Positions 17,418-29,094 are shown, counted from the stretch's first letter. The stretch is 64,000 bases of DNA from Pseudosulfitobacter koreensis (GCF_024733015.1 NZ_JANKJG010000002.1:62001-126000); one strand, 5' to 3'. A program made the numbers and translations. The notes: generated by a model from the sequence alone, not told the origin.

Positions 17418-19823
17418 TCAATGTGCCGTGGCTGACGATCCGGTCTCTTTCGACGCGGCGGCGGCAGCTGCGGCCTCTTCGGCCACCTCGTCCCACTCGA
17501 TCGCCTCGGGCGCACGCACCAGCGCATGTTCCAGCACTTCCGACACGTGGCTGACGGGAATGATGGTCATCCCCTCTTTGACGTTGTCGGGGATCTCGGC
17601 CATGTCCTTTTCGTTTTCCTGCGGGATCAGCACCGTCTTGATGCCGCCACGCAGGGCCGCGAGCAGTTTCTCCTTCAGGCCACCGATGGGCATGGCGTTC
17701 CCGCGCAGGCTGACTTCGCCTGTCATCGCGATGTCCTTGCGCACCGGGATCTGGGTCAGCACCGACACGATGGATGTGACCATGGCCAGACCCGCAGAGG
17801 GGCCATCCTTGGGCGTTGCCCCATCCGGGACGTGCACGTGGATATCGATCTTGTCGAACTGCGTCGGCTTCACCCCGATCTTGGGGCTGATCGACCGCAC
17901 ATAGCTCGACGCCGCGTCGATGCTTTCCTTCATCACGTCGCCCAGCTTGCCCGTTGTCTTCATTCGCCCCTTGCCCGGCAGGCGCAGCGCTTCGATCTGC
18001 AGCAGTTCGCCACCGACCGAAGTGTAAGCCAGCCCGGTCACGACACCGATCTGATCCTCTTTCTCGGCCAGGCCATAGCGGTGTTTGCGCACGCCAAGGA
18101 ACTCGTCAAGGTTGTCGGACGTCACCGAGATGGTATCGAACTCTTTCTTGACGATCTTCGTCAGCGATTTGCGCGCCACCTTGGCGATCTCGCGTTCCAG
18201 GTTCCGCACGCCGGCTTCGCGGGTGTAATAACGGATGATGTCGGTAAGACCTTCATCCGTCAGCTCGAACTCGGACTTTTTCAGGCCGTGGTTCTTGACC
18301 TGTTTGGCCAGCAGGTGATGCTTGGCGATCTCGCGCTTTTCGTCTTCGGTGTAGCCGGCCAGCGGGATGATCTCCATCCGGTCCAGAAGCGGTCCGGGCA
18401 TGTTGTAGCTGTTCGACGTGGTCAGGAACATCACGTTGCTCAGGTCATATTCGACCTCGAGATAGTGATCGACGAACGTACCGTTCTGTTCCGGGTCCAG
18501 CACCTCGAGCATGGCCGACGCGGGGTCGCCACGGAAGTCCTGACCCATCTTGTCGATTTCATCAAGCAGGATCAGCGGGTTGGTCGTCTTCGCCTTCTTC
18601 AGCGCCTGGATGATCTTGCCGGGCATGGAGCCGATATAGGTCCGGCGGTGACCCCGAATTTCGGACTCGTCACGAACCCCACCCAGCGAGATGCGGATGA
18701 ACTCGCGGCCCGTCGCCTTGGCCACGGATTTGCCCAAAGATGTCTTGCCGACGCCCGGAGGGCCGACGAGGCACATGATCGGGCCTTTCATCTTCTTGCT
18801 GCGCTGTTGCACGGCCAGATATTCGACGATCCGTTCCTTGACCTTTTCAAGGCCATAGTGGTCGTCATCCAGCACCTGCTGCGCACGGCCCAGGTCCTTC
18901 TTGACGCGGCTCTTTGTGCCCCACGGGATCGACAGCATCCAGTCGAGATAGTTGCGCACGACAGTCGCCTCGGCGCTCATCGGGCTCATGTTCTTGAGCT
19001 TCTTGATCTCGCTGTCGGCCTTTTCGCGGGCTTCCTTGCTCAGCTTGGTCTCGGCGATGCGGGCTTCCAATTCGGCAACCTCGTTCTTGCCGTCTTCGCC
19101 GTCGCCCAGCTCCTGCTGGATCGCCTTCATCTGTTCGTTTAGGTAATACTCGCGCTGGGTCCGCTCCATCTGGGACTTCACGCGGGTCTTGATCTTTTTC
19201 TCGACCTGCAGCACCGACATCTCGCCCTGCATCAGGCCGTAAACCTTCTCAAGCCGCTCGGAAATGCTCAGCGTCTCCAGAAGCTCCTGCTTCTGGTTCA
19301 CCTCGATGCCCAGGTGGCCCGCCACGAGGTCCGCAAGCTTTGCAGGCTCGACGGTTTCGCCCACGGCAGTCAGCGCCTCTTCGGGCACGTTCTTGCGGAC
19401 CTTGGCATAGCGCTCGAATTCATCCGCCACGGTGCGCAGCAGCGCCTGCGTGGTGGTGACATCGCCCGGCATCTCGGTCAGATACTCGGCGCGTGCTTCG
19501 AAGAAGTTATCGTTTTCAAGGTATTCGGTGATGCGCACCCGTGCCTGACCTTCGACCAGCACCTTGACGGTGCCGTCGGGCAGCTTCAGCAGTTGCAGCA
19601 CATTTGCCAGGACACCTGCCTTGTAGATGCCTGCGGCTTCGGGATCATCCTCGGCCGGGTCGATCTGGCTCGACAGCAGGATCTGCTTGTCGTCCGCCAT
19701 CACCTCTTCAAGGGCGCGCACGGATTTGTCGCGGCCGACGAAAAGCGGCACGATCATGTGGGGGAAAACCACGATATCGCGCAGCGGCAGCACCGGATAC
19801 GAAGCGTTAAGGGGCTCTTGCAT
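17418..19823 (-). CDS. lon: ATP-dependent protease Lon (LonA)
   Basis: Hexameric cytosolic AAA+ serine protease that degrades misfolded and regulatory proteins. The 801-residue protein has the LonA N-domain (YPVLPLRDIVVFPHMIVPLFVGR), a coiled coil, AAA+ Walker A near residues 351-358 (GPPGVGKTS), Walker B (LILLDEIDKM) and the protease domain with the Ser-Lys dyad: Ser676 in DGPSAGLAM and a Lys about 43 residues later (LKEKLLAALRGG). ATG 19823 follows AAGGA and the family start; the frame opens 7 codons earlier. The 228-bp gap to tgt (19824-20051) should hold its promoter; a CTTGAAA heat-shock-like hexamer lies there on the minus strand, without a convincing -10 partner. Confidence 0.97.
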   Translation of the reverse strand: MQEPLNASYPVLPLRDIVVFPHMIVPLFVGRDKSVRALEEVMADDKQILLSSQIDPAEDDPEAAGIYKAGVLANVLQLLKLPDGTVKVLVEGQARVRITEYLENDNFFEARAEYLTEMPGDVTTTQALLRTVADEFERYAKVRKNVPEEALTAVGETVEPAKLADLVAGHLGIEVNQKQELLETLSISERLEKVYGLMQGEMSVLQVEKKIKTRVKSQMERTQREYYLNEQMKAIQQELGDGEDGKNEVAELEARIAETKLSKEAREKADSEIKKLKNMSPMSAEATVVRNYLDWMLSIPWGTKSRVKKDLGRAQQVLDDDHYGLEKVKERIVEYLAVQQRSKKMKGPIMCLVGPPGVGKTSLGKSVAKATGREFIRISLGGVRDESEIRGHRRTYIGSMPGKIIQALKKAKTTNPLILLDEIDKMGQDFRGDPASAMLEVLDPEQNGTFVDHYLEVEYDLSNVMFLTTSNSYNMPGPLLDRMEIIPLAGYTEDEKREIAKHHLLAKQVKNHGLKKSEFELTDEGLTDIIRYYTREAGVRNLEREIAKVARKSLTKIVKKEFDTISVTSDNLDEFLGVRKHRYGLAEKEDQIGVVTGLAYTSVGGELLQIEALRLPGKGRMKTTGKLGDVMKESIDAASSYVRSISPKIGVKPTQFDKIDIHVHVPDGATPKDGPSAGLAMVTSIVSVLTQIPVRKDIAMTGEVSLRGNAMPIGGLKEKLLAALRGGIKTVLIPQENEKDMAEIPDNVKEGMTIIPVSHVSEVLEHALVRAPEAIEWDEVAEEAAAAAAASKETGSSATAH

Positions 19824-20051
19824 GCTCTTTTCCTTATCTAGCAAGACGACGGGTCCCTGTTCGCGGCAACCTTTGTCGTCTCCTTGTTGCAGACTTGTTA
19901 ACTGTGTTTGACCACGGCCTGTTTCAAGGTTCGACCATGACGGGGTGTTGGGGCCTGTGCAATGGGACCTTGCAAACTGTTCGGAATTTTTGCGTGAAAC
20001 AGCCGGTTTTGACGCGAAAACCGCGCTAATGGCAGCTTTCGCGCAGATACA

Positions 20052-22949
<2,898 letters not shown>

Positions 22950-23047
22950 CGCAGGGCTGATCGCGCCAGACCATGCGTTTGCGCAGGTTTGCTGCGCATG
23001 CAATGATAGGTCAACCAAAGCCCCGCGCGCCGCCAGAAGGACCCGCC

Positions 23048-23842
23048 ATGAACCAGATGCAGACCCCCGACCTTGTCACCTGCGACGTGACCGATGGCGT
23101 GGCGACGCTGACGCTTGGGGGTGGTGCGGCCCATGCCCTGTCGCTTGAGATGATCGGGGCGTTGCACAGGGCACTGGCTGACCTTGCGGCAGATGACGGC
23201 GTGCGCGTCGTGGTGCTGTCAGGACCGGGCCGGATCTTCTGCGCGGGCCACGACATCAAGGAAATCGCCCGCCACCGTGACGACCCGGATCAGGGCCGCG
23301 CGTTCCTGACCGAGCTGTTCGAGGCCTGCGCCGAGATGATGCTGACGCTGGGCCAGTTCCCCAAGCCAACCATCGCCATGGTCGACGGCATCGCCACGGC
23401 GGCGGGCCTGCAACTGGTGGCCTCCTGCGATCTGGCCTTTGCCAGCAATGCCGCCACGGTCTGCCTGCCCGGCGTGACCAACGGCGGCTTTTGCACCACA
23501 CCCTCAGTCGCGGTCTCGCGCAACGTGGGGCCAAAGCACATGATGGAACTGGCGCTGTCCGGCACCCCGCTTGGTGCGGACTGGGCGCAGGCGGCGGGGC
23601 TGTTCAACCGCGTCTTTTCGCCCGAAACCCTGACCACCGAAACCGCGGCCTTTGCCACGACGCTGGCCGGTCGCAATCCAGGTCCCATCGCCCACGGCAA
23701 GGCCGCCCTGACAGCTCACCGCGATCTGCCCTTGCGTGACGCCTATGCGCTTGCAACGCCGGTCATGATAGATCATTTCATGGACCCCGGACGCCTCGCC
23801 GTCGAAGCTTTGAAAGCTGCCGCAAAAGGCACCAGGGCCTGA
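23048..23842 (+). CDS. Enoyl-CoA hydratase/isomerase (crotonase) family protein, ECHDC3-like
   Basis: A 264-residue crotonase fold. The oxyanion-hole elements are present (GHDIKEIARH; IATAAGLQLVASCDLAFAS), followed by LPGVTNGGFCTTPSVAVSRNVG, the signature I associate with the ECHDC3-like subgroup. I cannot place the two catalytic glutamates of true enoyl-CoA hydratases at their usual positions, so hydratase activity should not be assumed; a thioesterase- or decarboxylase-like role is possible. AGAAGGA precedes ATG 23048. Located between the MscS gene and rimBK, 98 bp after the former. Confidence 0.8.
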   Translation: MNQMQTPDLVTCDVTDGVATLTLGGGAAHALSLEMIGALHRALADLAADDGVRVVVLSGPGRIFCAGHDIKEIARHRDDPDQGRAFLTELFEACAEMMLTLGQFPKPTIAMVDGIATAAGLQLVASCDLAFASNAATVCLPGVTNGGFCTTPSVAVSRNVGPKHMMELALSGTPLGADWAQAAGLFNRVFSPETLTTETAAFATTLAGRNPGPIAHGKAALTAHRDLPLRDAYALATPVMIDHFMDPGRLAVEALKAAAKGTRA

Positions 23843-23916
23843 TCGCCACCCTTTTCACATCTCTGATACACATGCCGCGCCAGACTGGCGCCGCCCGCCT
23901 TTGACAGGAGTTACCA

Positions 23917-25296
23917 ATGGACAGTCTGCATTTCGGCTGGGAAGAATGGATCGGCCTCCCCGATCTGGGTCTGCCCGCCCTCAAGGCCAAGATCGACACC
24001 GGCGCACGCACATCCGCGCTGCATGCCCACGACATCGAAGTGTTCGGCCCCGCCTCGAGACCGAAAGTGCGGTTCAACGTCTACCCCGTCGCGGGTCAGG
24101 CGCAGGTGCAGGTCACCTGCTCGGCCGAGATCAAGGACCGCCGCGAGGTCACCTCGTCCAACGGCGAATCCGAACTGCGTTATGTGATCGAGACCCAGCT
24201 TGAGGTTGCGGGCCAGTCCTGGCCCATCGAAGTCACGCTGACCGATCGCTCGAGCATGACCAGCCGCATGTTGCTGGGCCGTCAGGCGCTGCAGGACCAC
24301 ATCTCGATCACCGCGACCGAAAAGCGTCTGCAACCGGACCTCAGCTATGACGTCTATCATTCCGCGGCCGTGCGCCATGCCGCCCCCCAGCGCGCGCTGC
24401 GCATTGCCGTGCTCAGCCGCGAGGACAACTATTCCACCAAGCGTCTGGTCGAAGTCGGTGAGGCGCGCGGCCACACCGTCGAGGTGATCGACACCACGCG
24501 CTGCTACATGGCGATCAACACGATGGCCCCAGAGGTACACTACGACGGCAAGCGCCTGCCGCGCTATGACGCCATCGTGCCGCGCATCGGCGCGTCGATC
24601 ACGCCCTACGGCACCGCAGTGATCCGTCAGTTCGAGACCATCGGCACCTATTGCGTCAACGGCAGTGCGGGCATCACCGCCAGCCGCGACAAACTGCACG
24701 CGCACCAGGTGCTGGCCAGCAAGCGCATCGGCATGCCGACCACCGCCTTTGCCGCCTCGCCCAAGGACACCGGCAACCTGATCGGGCTGGTCGGCACCGC
24801 CCCGCTGATCGTGAAACTGCTGGAATCGACCCAAGGCAAGGGCGTCGTGCTGGCCGAAACCAAGAAGGCCGCCGAAAGCGTCATCGACGCATTCCGGGGC
24901 CTGCGTGCCAACTTTCTGGTGCAGCAATTCGTCAAGGAAGCCGCAGGCGAAGACATCCGCTGTCTGGTGATCGACGGCAAGGTGGTCGCATCCATGAAAC
25001 GCACCGGGGCCGAGGGCGACTTCCGGTCGAACCTGCACCGCGGCGGGTCGGCCAAGACCGTGCGCATCACCAAGGAAGAGCGCGACACCGCCCTGCGCGC
25101 CGCCCGCGCCTTTGGTCTGGGCAAGGCGGGTGTGGACCTCCTGCGCTCGGAAACCGGCCCCAAGGTTCTGGAAGTGAACTCCTCCCCCGGCTTCGAGGGC
25201 ATCGAGAAAGCGACCGGCAAGGACATTGTCGGCATGCTCTACGATATGATCGAGGCGCGGGTAAAGCCGCAGCCGGTGCGCAGACGCAAAGGTTAG
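23917..25296 (+). CDS. RimB-like protease domain fused to RimK-type ATP-grasp ligase
   Basis: One 459-residue polypeptide with two modules. Residues 1-150 form an ATP-dependent zinc-protease/RimB (retropepsin-like) domain, with the aspartyl motif [13 protein letters not shown] (Asp27) and [10 protein letters not shown]. Residues about 160-455 form Rim[47 protein letters not shown]-grasp lysines, [15 protein letters not shown] near the C-terminus. RimK adds glutamates to the C-terminus of ribosomal protein S6, and RimB modulates or trims that product in pseudomonads, where the two are separate genes. ACAGGAG precedes ATG 23917. The fusion implies obligate coupling of modification and removal; specificity for S6 is inferred. 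Confidence 0.85.
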   Translation: MDSLHFGWEEWIGLPDLGLPALKAKIDTGARTSALHAHDIEVFGPASRPKVRFNVYPVAGQAQVQVTCSAEIKDRREVTSSNGESELRYVIETQLEVAGQSWPIEVTLTDRSSMTSRMLLGRQALQDHISITATEKRLQPDLSYDVYHSAAVRHAAPQRALRIAVLSREDNYSTKRLVEVGEARGHTVEVIDTTRCYMAINTMAPEVHYDGKRLPRYDAIVPRIGASITPYGTAVIRQFETIGTYCVNGSAGITASRDKLHAHQVLASKRIGMPTTAFAASPKDTGNLIGLVGTAPLIVKLLESTQGKGVVLAETKKAAESVIDAFRGLRANFLVQQFVKEAAGEDIRCLVIDGKVVASMKRTGAEGDFRSNLHRGGSAKTVRITKEERDTALRAARAFGLGKAGVDLLRSETGPKVLEVNSSPGFEGIEKATGKDIVGMLYDMIEARVKPQPVRRRKG

Positions 25297-25375
25297 GGGC
25301 AGGCATTGACCTGCCCCACTGGACGCTAGAGCAGGTTATCCCTATATAATCGGTCAGGAACCAAAGCGAGGCCAT

Positions 25376-25738
25376 ATGGACCAGTCCAAAGACATGCTAG
25401 AAGGGACGCCGCTGATTGCGCCGTCTTCGACCGACCACCCGCTCTACGACGCGGTCGTCGAGGCCTGCCGCACGGTCTATGACCCCGAAATCCCGGTAAA
25501 CATCTACGAGCTGGGCCTGATCTACACCATCGACATCAAGGACGATGGCGAAGTGCGTGTGATCATGTCGCTGACTGCCCCCGGCTGCCCCGTCGCGGGC
25601 GAGATGCCCGGATGGGTCGCGGATGCGGTCGAACCCCTGCCCGGCGTGAAAACCGTCGACGTCGAACTGACATGGGAACCGCCCTGGGGCATGGAAATGA
25701 TGTCGGACGAGGCACGGCTGGAACTGGGCTTCATGTAA
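25376..25738 (+). CDS. sufT: SUF-system Fe-S assembly protein SufT (DUF59/MIP18 family)
   Basis: A 120-residue protein of the MIP18/PaaD family: DPEIPVNIYELGLIYTID and LTAPGCPVAGEMPGW are diagnostic, and the reactive Cys in the GCP loop is present. SufT supports maturation of Fe-S proteins. It is away from the suf operon here, 80 bp after rimBK, and convergent with the ThrH-like gene. The 77-bp gap behind it carries a 16-bp imperfect direct repeat (25773-25788 and 25793-25808) and nothing else obvious. Confidence 0.88.
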   Translation: MDQSKDMLEGTPLIAPSSTDHPLYDAVVEACRTVYDPEIPVNIYELGLIYTIDIKDDGEVRVIMSLTAPGCPVAGEMPGWVADAVEPLPGVKTVDVELTWEPPWGMEMMSDEARLELGFM

Positions 25739-25815
25739 GCCCCGCGCCGGGGGTGCGGCCTGTATCGCGCCCCGTCCTTTGCATTCGGGGCTCGTCCTTC
25801 GCATTCAGAACCGCC

Positions 25816-26436
25816 TTACGGCACCGGCGCAAATTCCGAAAACCGCGCAAGCGCGTGGTCAAGCTGCAAGAGCACGGGCAGTTGCGCGGCAGACCGGCGC
25901 GTCGCCTCCGAGGGGGCGAACAGAATGCCCACATCCGCGCGCCGCAGCATCTCCAGATCGTTGAACCCGTCACCCATCGCAAAGATCGGCCCGGTTCCGG
26001 GCACGGCGTCGTAGACACGCGCCTTGCCCTGCCCCTTGTGCCAATAGATGCATTCGGACGCGAAACCGGCATGATCCGTCACGAGGTGATTGGTGAAAAC
26101 ACGGCCCACCGGGAAATGCGCCAGTGCTGCCGCGTTCATCGGCGCAAAGGAATCCGTCACGATCACCAGATCGGCCAACGCGCTCAATGCCTCGATGAAC
26201 GCGACCGCCCCCGGCAACGGCTTCAGACCGCCGACGATACCTTGGACATCGGCAAGCGTGACACCGTTGGCGCGCAAAAGCCGCAGCCTTCGGTCCATCA
26301 ATGCGCCATAGTCGGCCACGTCCCGCGTTGTGACCTCGAGTGCCGGATCGCCAATCGTTTGGGCAATAGCGGGCCACATTTCGGGAAATAGTACGCCTTC
26401 CAGATCAATAAAGGCGGTTGGCCTTTCCATGGTCAT
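25816..26436 (-). CDS. ThrH-like HAD phosphatase / phosphotransferase
   Basis: A 206-residue HAD enzyme. The N-terminus FIDLEGVLFPEMWPAIA followed by TTRDVADYGALMDRRLRLL closely follows Pseudomonas ThrH, which has phosphoserine phosphatase and phosphoserine:homoserine phosphotransferase activity. Motif I is DLEGV (nucleophile Asp, Glu in the next-but-one position as in ThrH), motif II is the Thr of IVTDSF, motif III/IV is GQGKARV and AMGDGFNDLEML. Start ATG 26436 overlaps the LysE stop as ATGA, which implies translational coupling; a second ATG lies two codons in. It is the last gene of the dioxygenase-LysE-ThrH cassette, so its substrate is probably an amino-acid derivative (inference). Confidence 0.8.
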   Translation of the reverse strand: MTMERPTAFIDLEGVLFPEMWPAIAQTIGDPALEVTTRDVADYGALMDRRLRLLRANGVTLADVQGIVGGLKPLPGAVAFIEALSALADLVIVTDSFAPMNAAALAHFPVGRVFTNHLVTDHAGFASECIYWHKGQGKARVYDAVPGTGPIFAMGDGFNDLEMLRRADVGILFAPSEATRRSAAQLPVLLQLDHALARFSEFAPVP

Positions 26437-27062
26437 ATTCCCAAATCATTCTTGAACAGAAGAATGGCCCCCAAAGCCAGCAGAACAGCCCCGATTGCGA
26501 TATTGAACGCCCGCTGGTTTTGCAAAATCCGCACCCGGATCGCCGGGGCCGACATGAATAGCGCGACAGCGCCGAACCAGATGAAATGCGAAACGGCGAT
26601 GAATACGCCCCAGAATAGTTTCGCCTCCATCGGGGTTTCAGGACCGATCACCTGGCTGTACAAACTGATCACGAACAGCGAAGTCTTGGGGTTCAGGCTG
26701 TTTGTCAAAAGACCCATTCTCAAATAACGCCAGTTGCTCAGCTGCTGGTCGGCAATCTGGGCACTCTGCACGGCTTCGGCCTTGGACCTGACCATCGCAA
26801 GGCCGAGGTAAATCAGGTATCCCGCACCGACGATGCGCACATATTCGAAGAAATCGGGGAAATACTGCGATATCAGGGCCAGCCCAAGGATCGCATAGGC
26901 GATGTGAACGAAGCACCCCGAGGCGATCCCCACGGATGATGCAAGCCCGGCACGTTGCCCGAAAAGCGATGAATTTCGGGAGACCACCGCGAAATCGGCA
27001 CCCGGACTGATGACGGCGAGCCAGGTAATGGTGGCTATGATCCATGCTTGGGCAATATCCAA
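26433..27062 (-). CDS. LysE/RhtB-family amino-acid exporter
   Basis: A 209-residue inner-membrane translocator with about six helices. The family motif is AVISPGADFAVVSRNSSLFGQRAGLASSVGIASG, followed by GLLTNSLNPKTSLFV. Family members export basic, neutral or hydroxylated amino acids such as homoserine and threonine. The start is TTG 27062 with AAAGGA at 8 nt; no in-frame ATG fits better. The gene lies 63 bp behind the dioxygenase, with a 9-bp-stem hairpin between them, and overlaps the ThrH-like gene by 4 bp. Confidence 0.88.
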   Translation of the reverse strand: MDIAQAWIIATITWLAVISPGADFAVVSRNSSLFGQRAGLASSVGIASGCFVHIAYAILGLALISQYFPDFFEYVRIVGAGYLIYLGLAMVRSKAEAVQSAQIADQQLSNWRYLRMGLLTNSLNPKTSLFVISLYSQVIGPETPMEAKLFWGVFIAVSHFIWFGAVALFMSAPAIRVRILQNQRAFNIAIGAVLLALGAILLFKNDLGI

Positions 27063-27090
27063 GGCGCGTTCCTTTCATGAACGGGGGGAA

Positions 27091-27116
27091 CGGCCACCGA
27101 CGGGTGCCGGTGGCCG
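27091..27116 (-). other. Intra-operon hairpin between dioxygenase and lysE genes
   Basis: CGGCCACCG/CGGTGGCCG with an 8-base loop, 9 bp after the dioxygenase stop, and no U-run on the minus strand. It could protect the upstream mRNA 3' end or lower lysE/thrH expression. Confidence 0.5.
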
Positions 27117-27125
27117 CCGGTTTCG

Positions 27126-27875
27126 TTATTTGCGTTTGAAGGTGACCACCAGCATGTCGCGGTGGCCCTCGATATCGGGGGCGGCAGGCAGGATGGCCGA
27201 GACACCATGTGCAACCCGCAGGTCGTTGACCATGACCGTCTCGAACGGGTCGGTCAGGGTAAACTGCGCAACTTCGTTCTGATCGGAATCCAGAACGCGC
27301 GTTGTCCCGTTCACGACATTGTTGCGCGCGATCAATGTCATAAGCACATAATCGACCCCGTCGCGATGCACACCTTCGGGCGTGGGTTTGCCGCCCGTCG
27401 TCTGCGCGTTGATGCGAAACTGATGCGCCTCGATGTGCCAGTCGTTCATCGGGGACAGCATGCCAAAGGACCGCGATGCGAATGACAGGATGCCACCCAG
27501 CACCCTGCCTTCGGCCACGGCATCCTCGATCGGGGCAAAGTGCCGTTTCACACCGCCGTTCAGATCGTTGAAGTCCGTTGTCTGGTAGTGCGGCTGGTGT
27601 TTCTCTCGGGCGACACCGCCGCCTGCCCTGGTCGCCGAAAAGATCCCGTGTCGGCGCAGGCGGTAGGTTCCGCCATCCGCCATGTATTGATCGACCTCCA
27701 GCGAATTCCAGCTGTCGCAGAACGCATTCAATTCCCTTTGTTCAGGATCACCAATTTCCCGCAGGAACGTGTCAGAAGACAATTGCACGAAATCGTATTT
27801 CGCCAGCTTCTCACAATAAATCCGGCCGCCCTGAGGCGGCGGGGCTTTTTGTTTGAGTAATGTCGTCGATTGCAT
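27126..27875 (-). CDS. 2-oxoglutarate/Fe(II) dioxygenase, PF10014 amino-acid hydroxylase type
   Basis: A 249-residue protein whose layout follows the Bacillus L-isoleucine dioxygenase (IDO) family. Fe ligands are His170 and Asp172 (GVHRDGVDY) and distal His223 (LRVAHGV); Arg239 (GHRDMLVVTF) should bind 2-oxoglutarate. HQFRINAQ and YRLRRHGIFS correspond to conserved substrate-side segments. These enzymes hydroxylate free aliphatic or sulfur amino acids. AAGGAG precedes ATG 27875; the frame runs on for over 200 codons upstream but only as antisense of the LysR gene. First gene of the cassette with LysE and ThrH, divergent from a LysR regulator, so inducible hydroxylation and export of an amino acid is the working model. 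Confidence 0.85.
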   Translation of the reverse strand: MQSTTLLKQKAPPPQGGRIYCEKLAKYDFVQLSSDTFLREIGDPEQRELNAFCDSWNSLEVDQYMADGGTYRLRRHGIFSATRAGGGVAREKHQPHYQTTDFNDLNGGVKRHFAPIEDAVAEGRVLGGILSFASRSFGMLSPMNDWHIEAHQFRINAQTTGGKPTPEGVHRDGVDYVLMTLIARNNVVNGTTRVLDSDQNEVAQFTLTDPFETVMVNDLRVAHGVSAILPAAPDIEGHRDMLVVTFKRK

Positions 27876-27907
27876 TTCATTTTCTCCTTGGAGCGCGTAG
27901 GGCTTTG

Positions 27908-27937
27908 TCTGTCGCATTCCAAATCTGTCGCCGAATG
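27908..27937. promoter_or_regulatory. Candidate LysR operator between dioxygenase and LysR genes
   Basis: Inverted repeat CATTC-N13-GAATG (27915-27919, 27933-27937) overlapped by a direct repeat TCTGTCGC (27908-27915, 27924-27931). It lies almost exactly midway between the two divergent start codons. It does not fit the strict T-N11-A rule. Confidence 0.4.
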
Positions 27938-27986
27938 GTTGAAACCACAAACGAGTTAACGTCATGCAGGCCACGGAGTTTTTGTC

Positions 27987-28955
27987 ATGAAGGATAGAAC
28001 GCGCTACCGGTACACTTGGAGCCTCAAGGCAATGCGCACCTTCGAAGTCTGTGCACGGCGAAAGAGTTTTTCGGCGGCGGCAGACGAATTGAACGTGACC
28101 CAGGGCGCGGTCAGCAAGCAGATCAAGACCCTCGAAAGCAATCTTGGCCTGCCGCTGTTTCACCGTCAGGGAAATCGCATCATCCTGTCGTCCGAAGGAA
28201 GCGAACTGGCCGCGCATCTGATGCAGATGTTTGCAGACCTCGACAATCTGGTCGGCAGGTTGGGACCGGATCAGGCGAAAACGCCCCTGGTTGTCTCTTG
28301 CGAGCCGACGATCTGCCTTAAGTTCCTGCTGCCGCTGGTGCCCATGATCGAACAGGAAACCGGCGTGGCGCTGCGGGTGCTGTCCGGTGGCGGGCCGGTC
28401 GATTTTCACCGTCACGGGATTGATCTGGCCATACGGCGGGATGACTTCAATCTCGATCCGGGGCTGGAGATCGAAACCATCGGCACGGAATATGTCGGCC
28501 CCGTCATGAGCCTGAAACGGTCCTTTGCCACGGGGTCCGAGCCTGCGAACCACACGCGCATCAGATCCTCAAGCAGGCCCGACGCCTGGCTTAAATGGGA
28601 CGAGAAGACCCACAAGGACACCTTGTCGCTGGACGTCGAGCACCAGCATCATTTCCTGGCGCTGGAAGCTGCCGAGAACGGCCACGGGATCGCGATGATG
28701 TCGCTTTACATGGTCGTGCGCACGATGCAGACCGCGCGGTTGACGGCGCCCTTCGGGTTTCTGGCGGATGGGTCCAGCTATATCTGCATCTCGCCCAGAC
28801 CGATCGACCCCGATCCGCGCAAACGCGCGCTGGTCGACTGGCTGAAACAGAAATTTCAGGAATACGAGCGTCTCTACATCACCGATGCCGACACAGATGC
28901 CGTGCCCGACGCGGTAACCAGTGCCGTAACCAGTGCCGTGACTGCCAGATCATAA
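27987..28955 (+). CDS. LysR-family transcriptional regulator (GcvA-like)
   Basis: A 322-residue regulator. The N-terminal winged HTH is LKAMRTFEVCARRKSFSAAADELNVTQGAVSKQIKTLE, followed by a periplasmic-binding-fold effector domain (about 95-300) of the GcvA/AmpR subgroup (GVALRVLSGGGPVDFHRHGIDLAIR). GGAG precedes ATG 27987. It is divergent from the dioxygenase-lysE-thrH operon across 111 bp, the usual arrangement for a LysR activator of its neighbour. The last residues repeat as DAVTSAVTSAVT because of an exact 12-bp tandem duplication (28914-28937), probably by replication slippage. Confidence 0.9.
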   Translation: MKDRTRYRYTWSLKAMRTFEVCARRKSFSAAADELNVTQGAVSKQIKTLESNLGLPLFHRQGNRIILSSEGSELAAHLMQMFADLDNLVGRLGPDQAKTPLVVSCEPTICLKFLLPLVPMIEQETGVALRVLSGGGPVDFHRHGIDLAIRRDDFNLDPGLEIETIGTEYVGPVMSLKRSFATGSEPANHTRIRSSSRPDAWLKWDEKTHKDTLSLDVEHQHHFLALEAAENGHGIAMMSLYMVVRTMQTARLTAPFGFLADGSSYICISPRPIDPDPRKRALVDWLKQKFQEYERLYITDADTDAVPDAVTSAVTSAVTARS

Positions 28956-28960
28956 GGCCG

Positions 28961-28970
28961 CCCCCCCCCC
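28961..28970. repeat. Poly-C tract of ten after the LysR gene
   Basis: Ten consecutive C residues 5 bp after the LysR stop. Such tracts are slippage-prone and also a common place for sequencing error. It is outside the coding region, so no phase variation of this gene is implied. Confidence 0.7.
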
Positions 28971-29094
28971 GCGCCGACGCGGGCCGTCAGACCCAGGTCG
29001 GCATTTCACACCAACGTCGCAAATCAATCATCACTCTGTTACCTTCCCGCTCCAAAAGGCCCGCAGTTAACAATCTGACAACCGGAGCTTTTTT

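Noticed and set aside
19824-20051. RpoH-type heat-shock promoter for lon
   Set aside because: CTTGAAA is present on the minus strand near 19921-19927, but no matching -10 lies at a suitable distance, so I do not list it.
25739-25815. 16-bp imperfect direct repeat after sufT
   Set aside because: Two copies (25773-25788, 25793-25808) in a convergent gap; too short and imperfect to assign a role.
27876-28553. 475-codon minus-strand extension of the dioxygenase frame
   Set aside because: The upstream 226 codons are antisense of the LysR gene; a good AAGGAG and the family N-terminus place the start at 27875.
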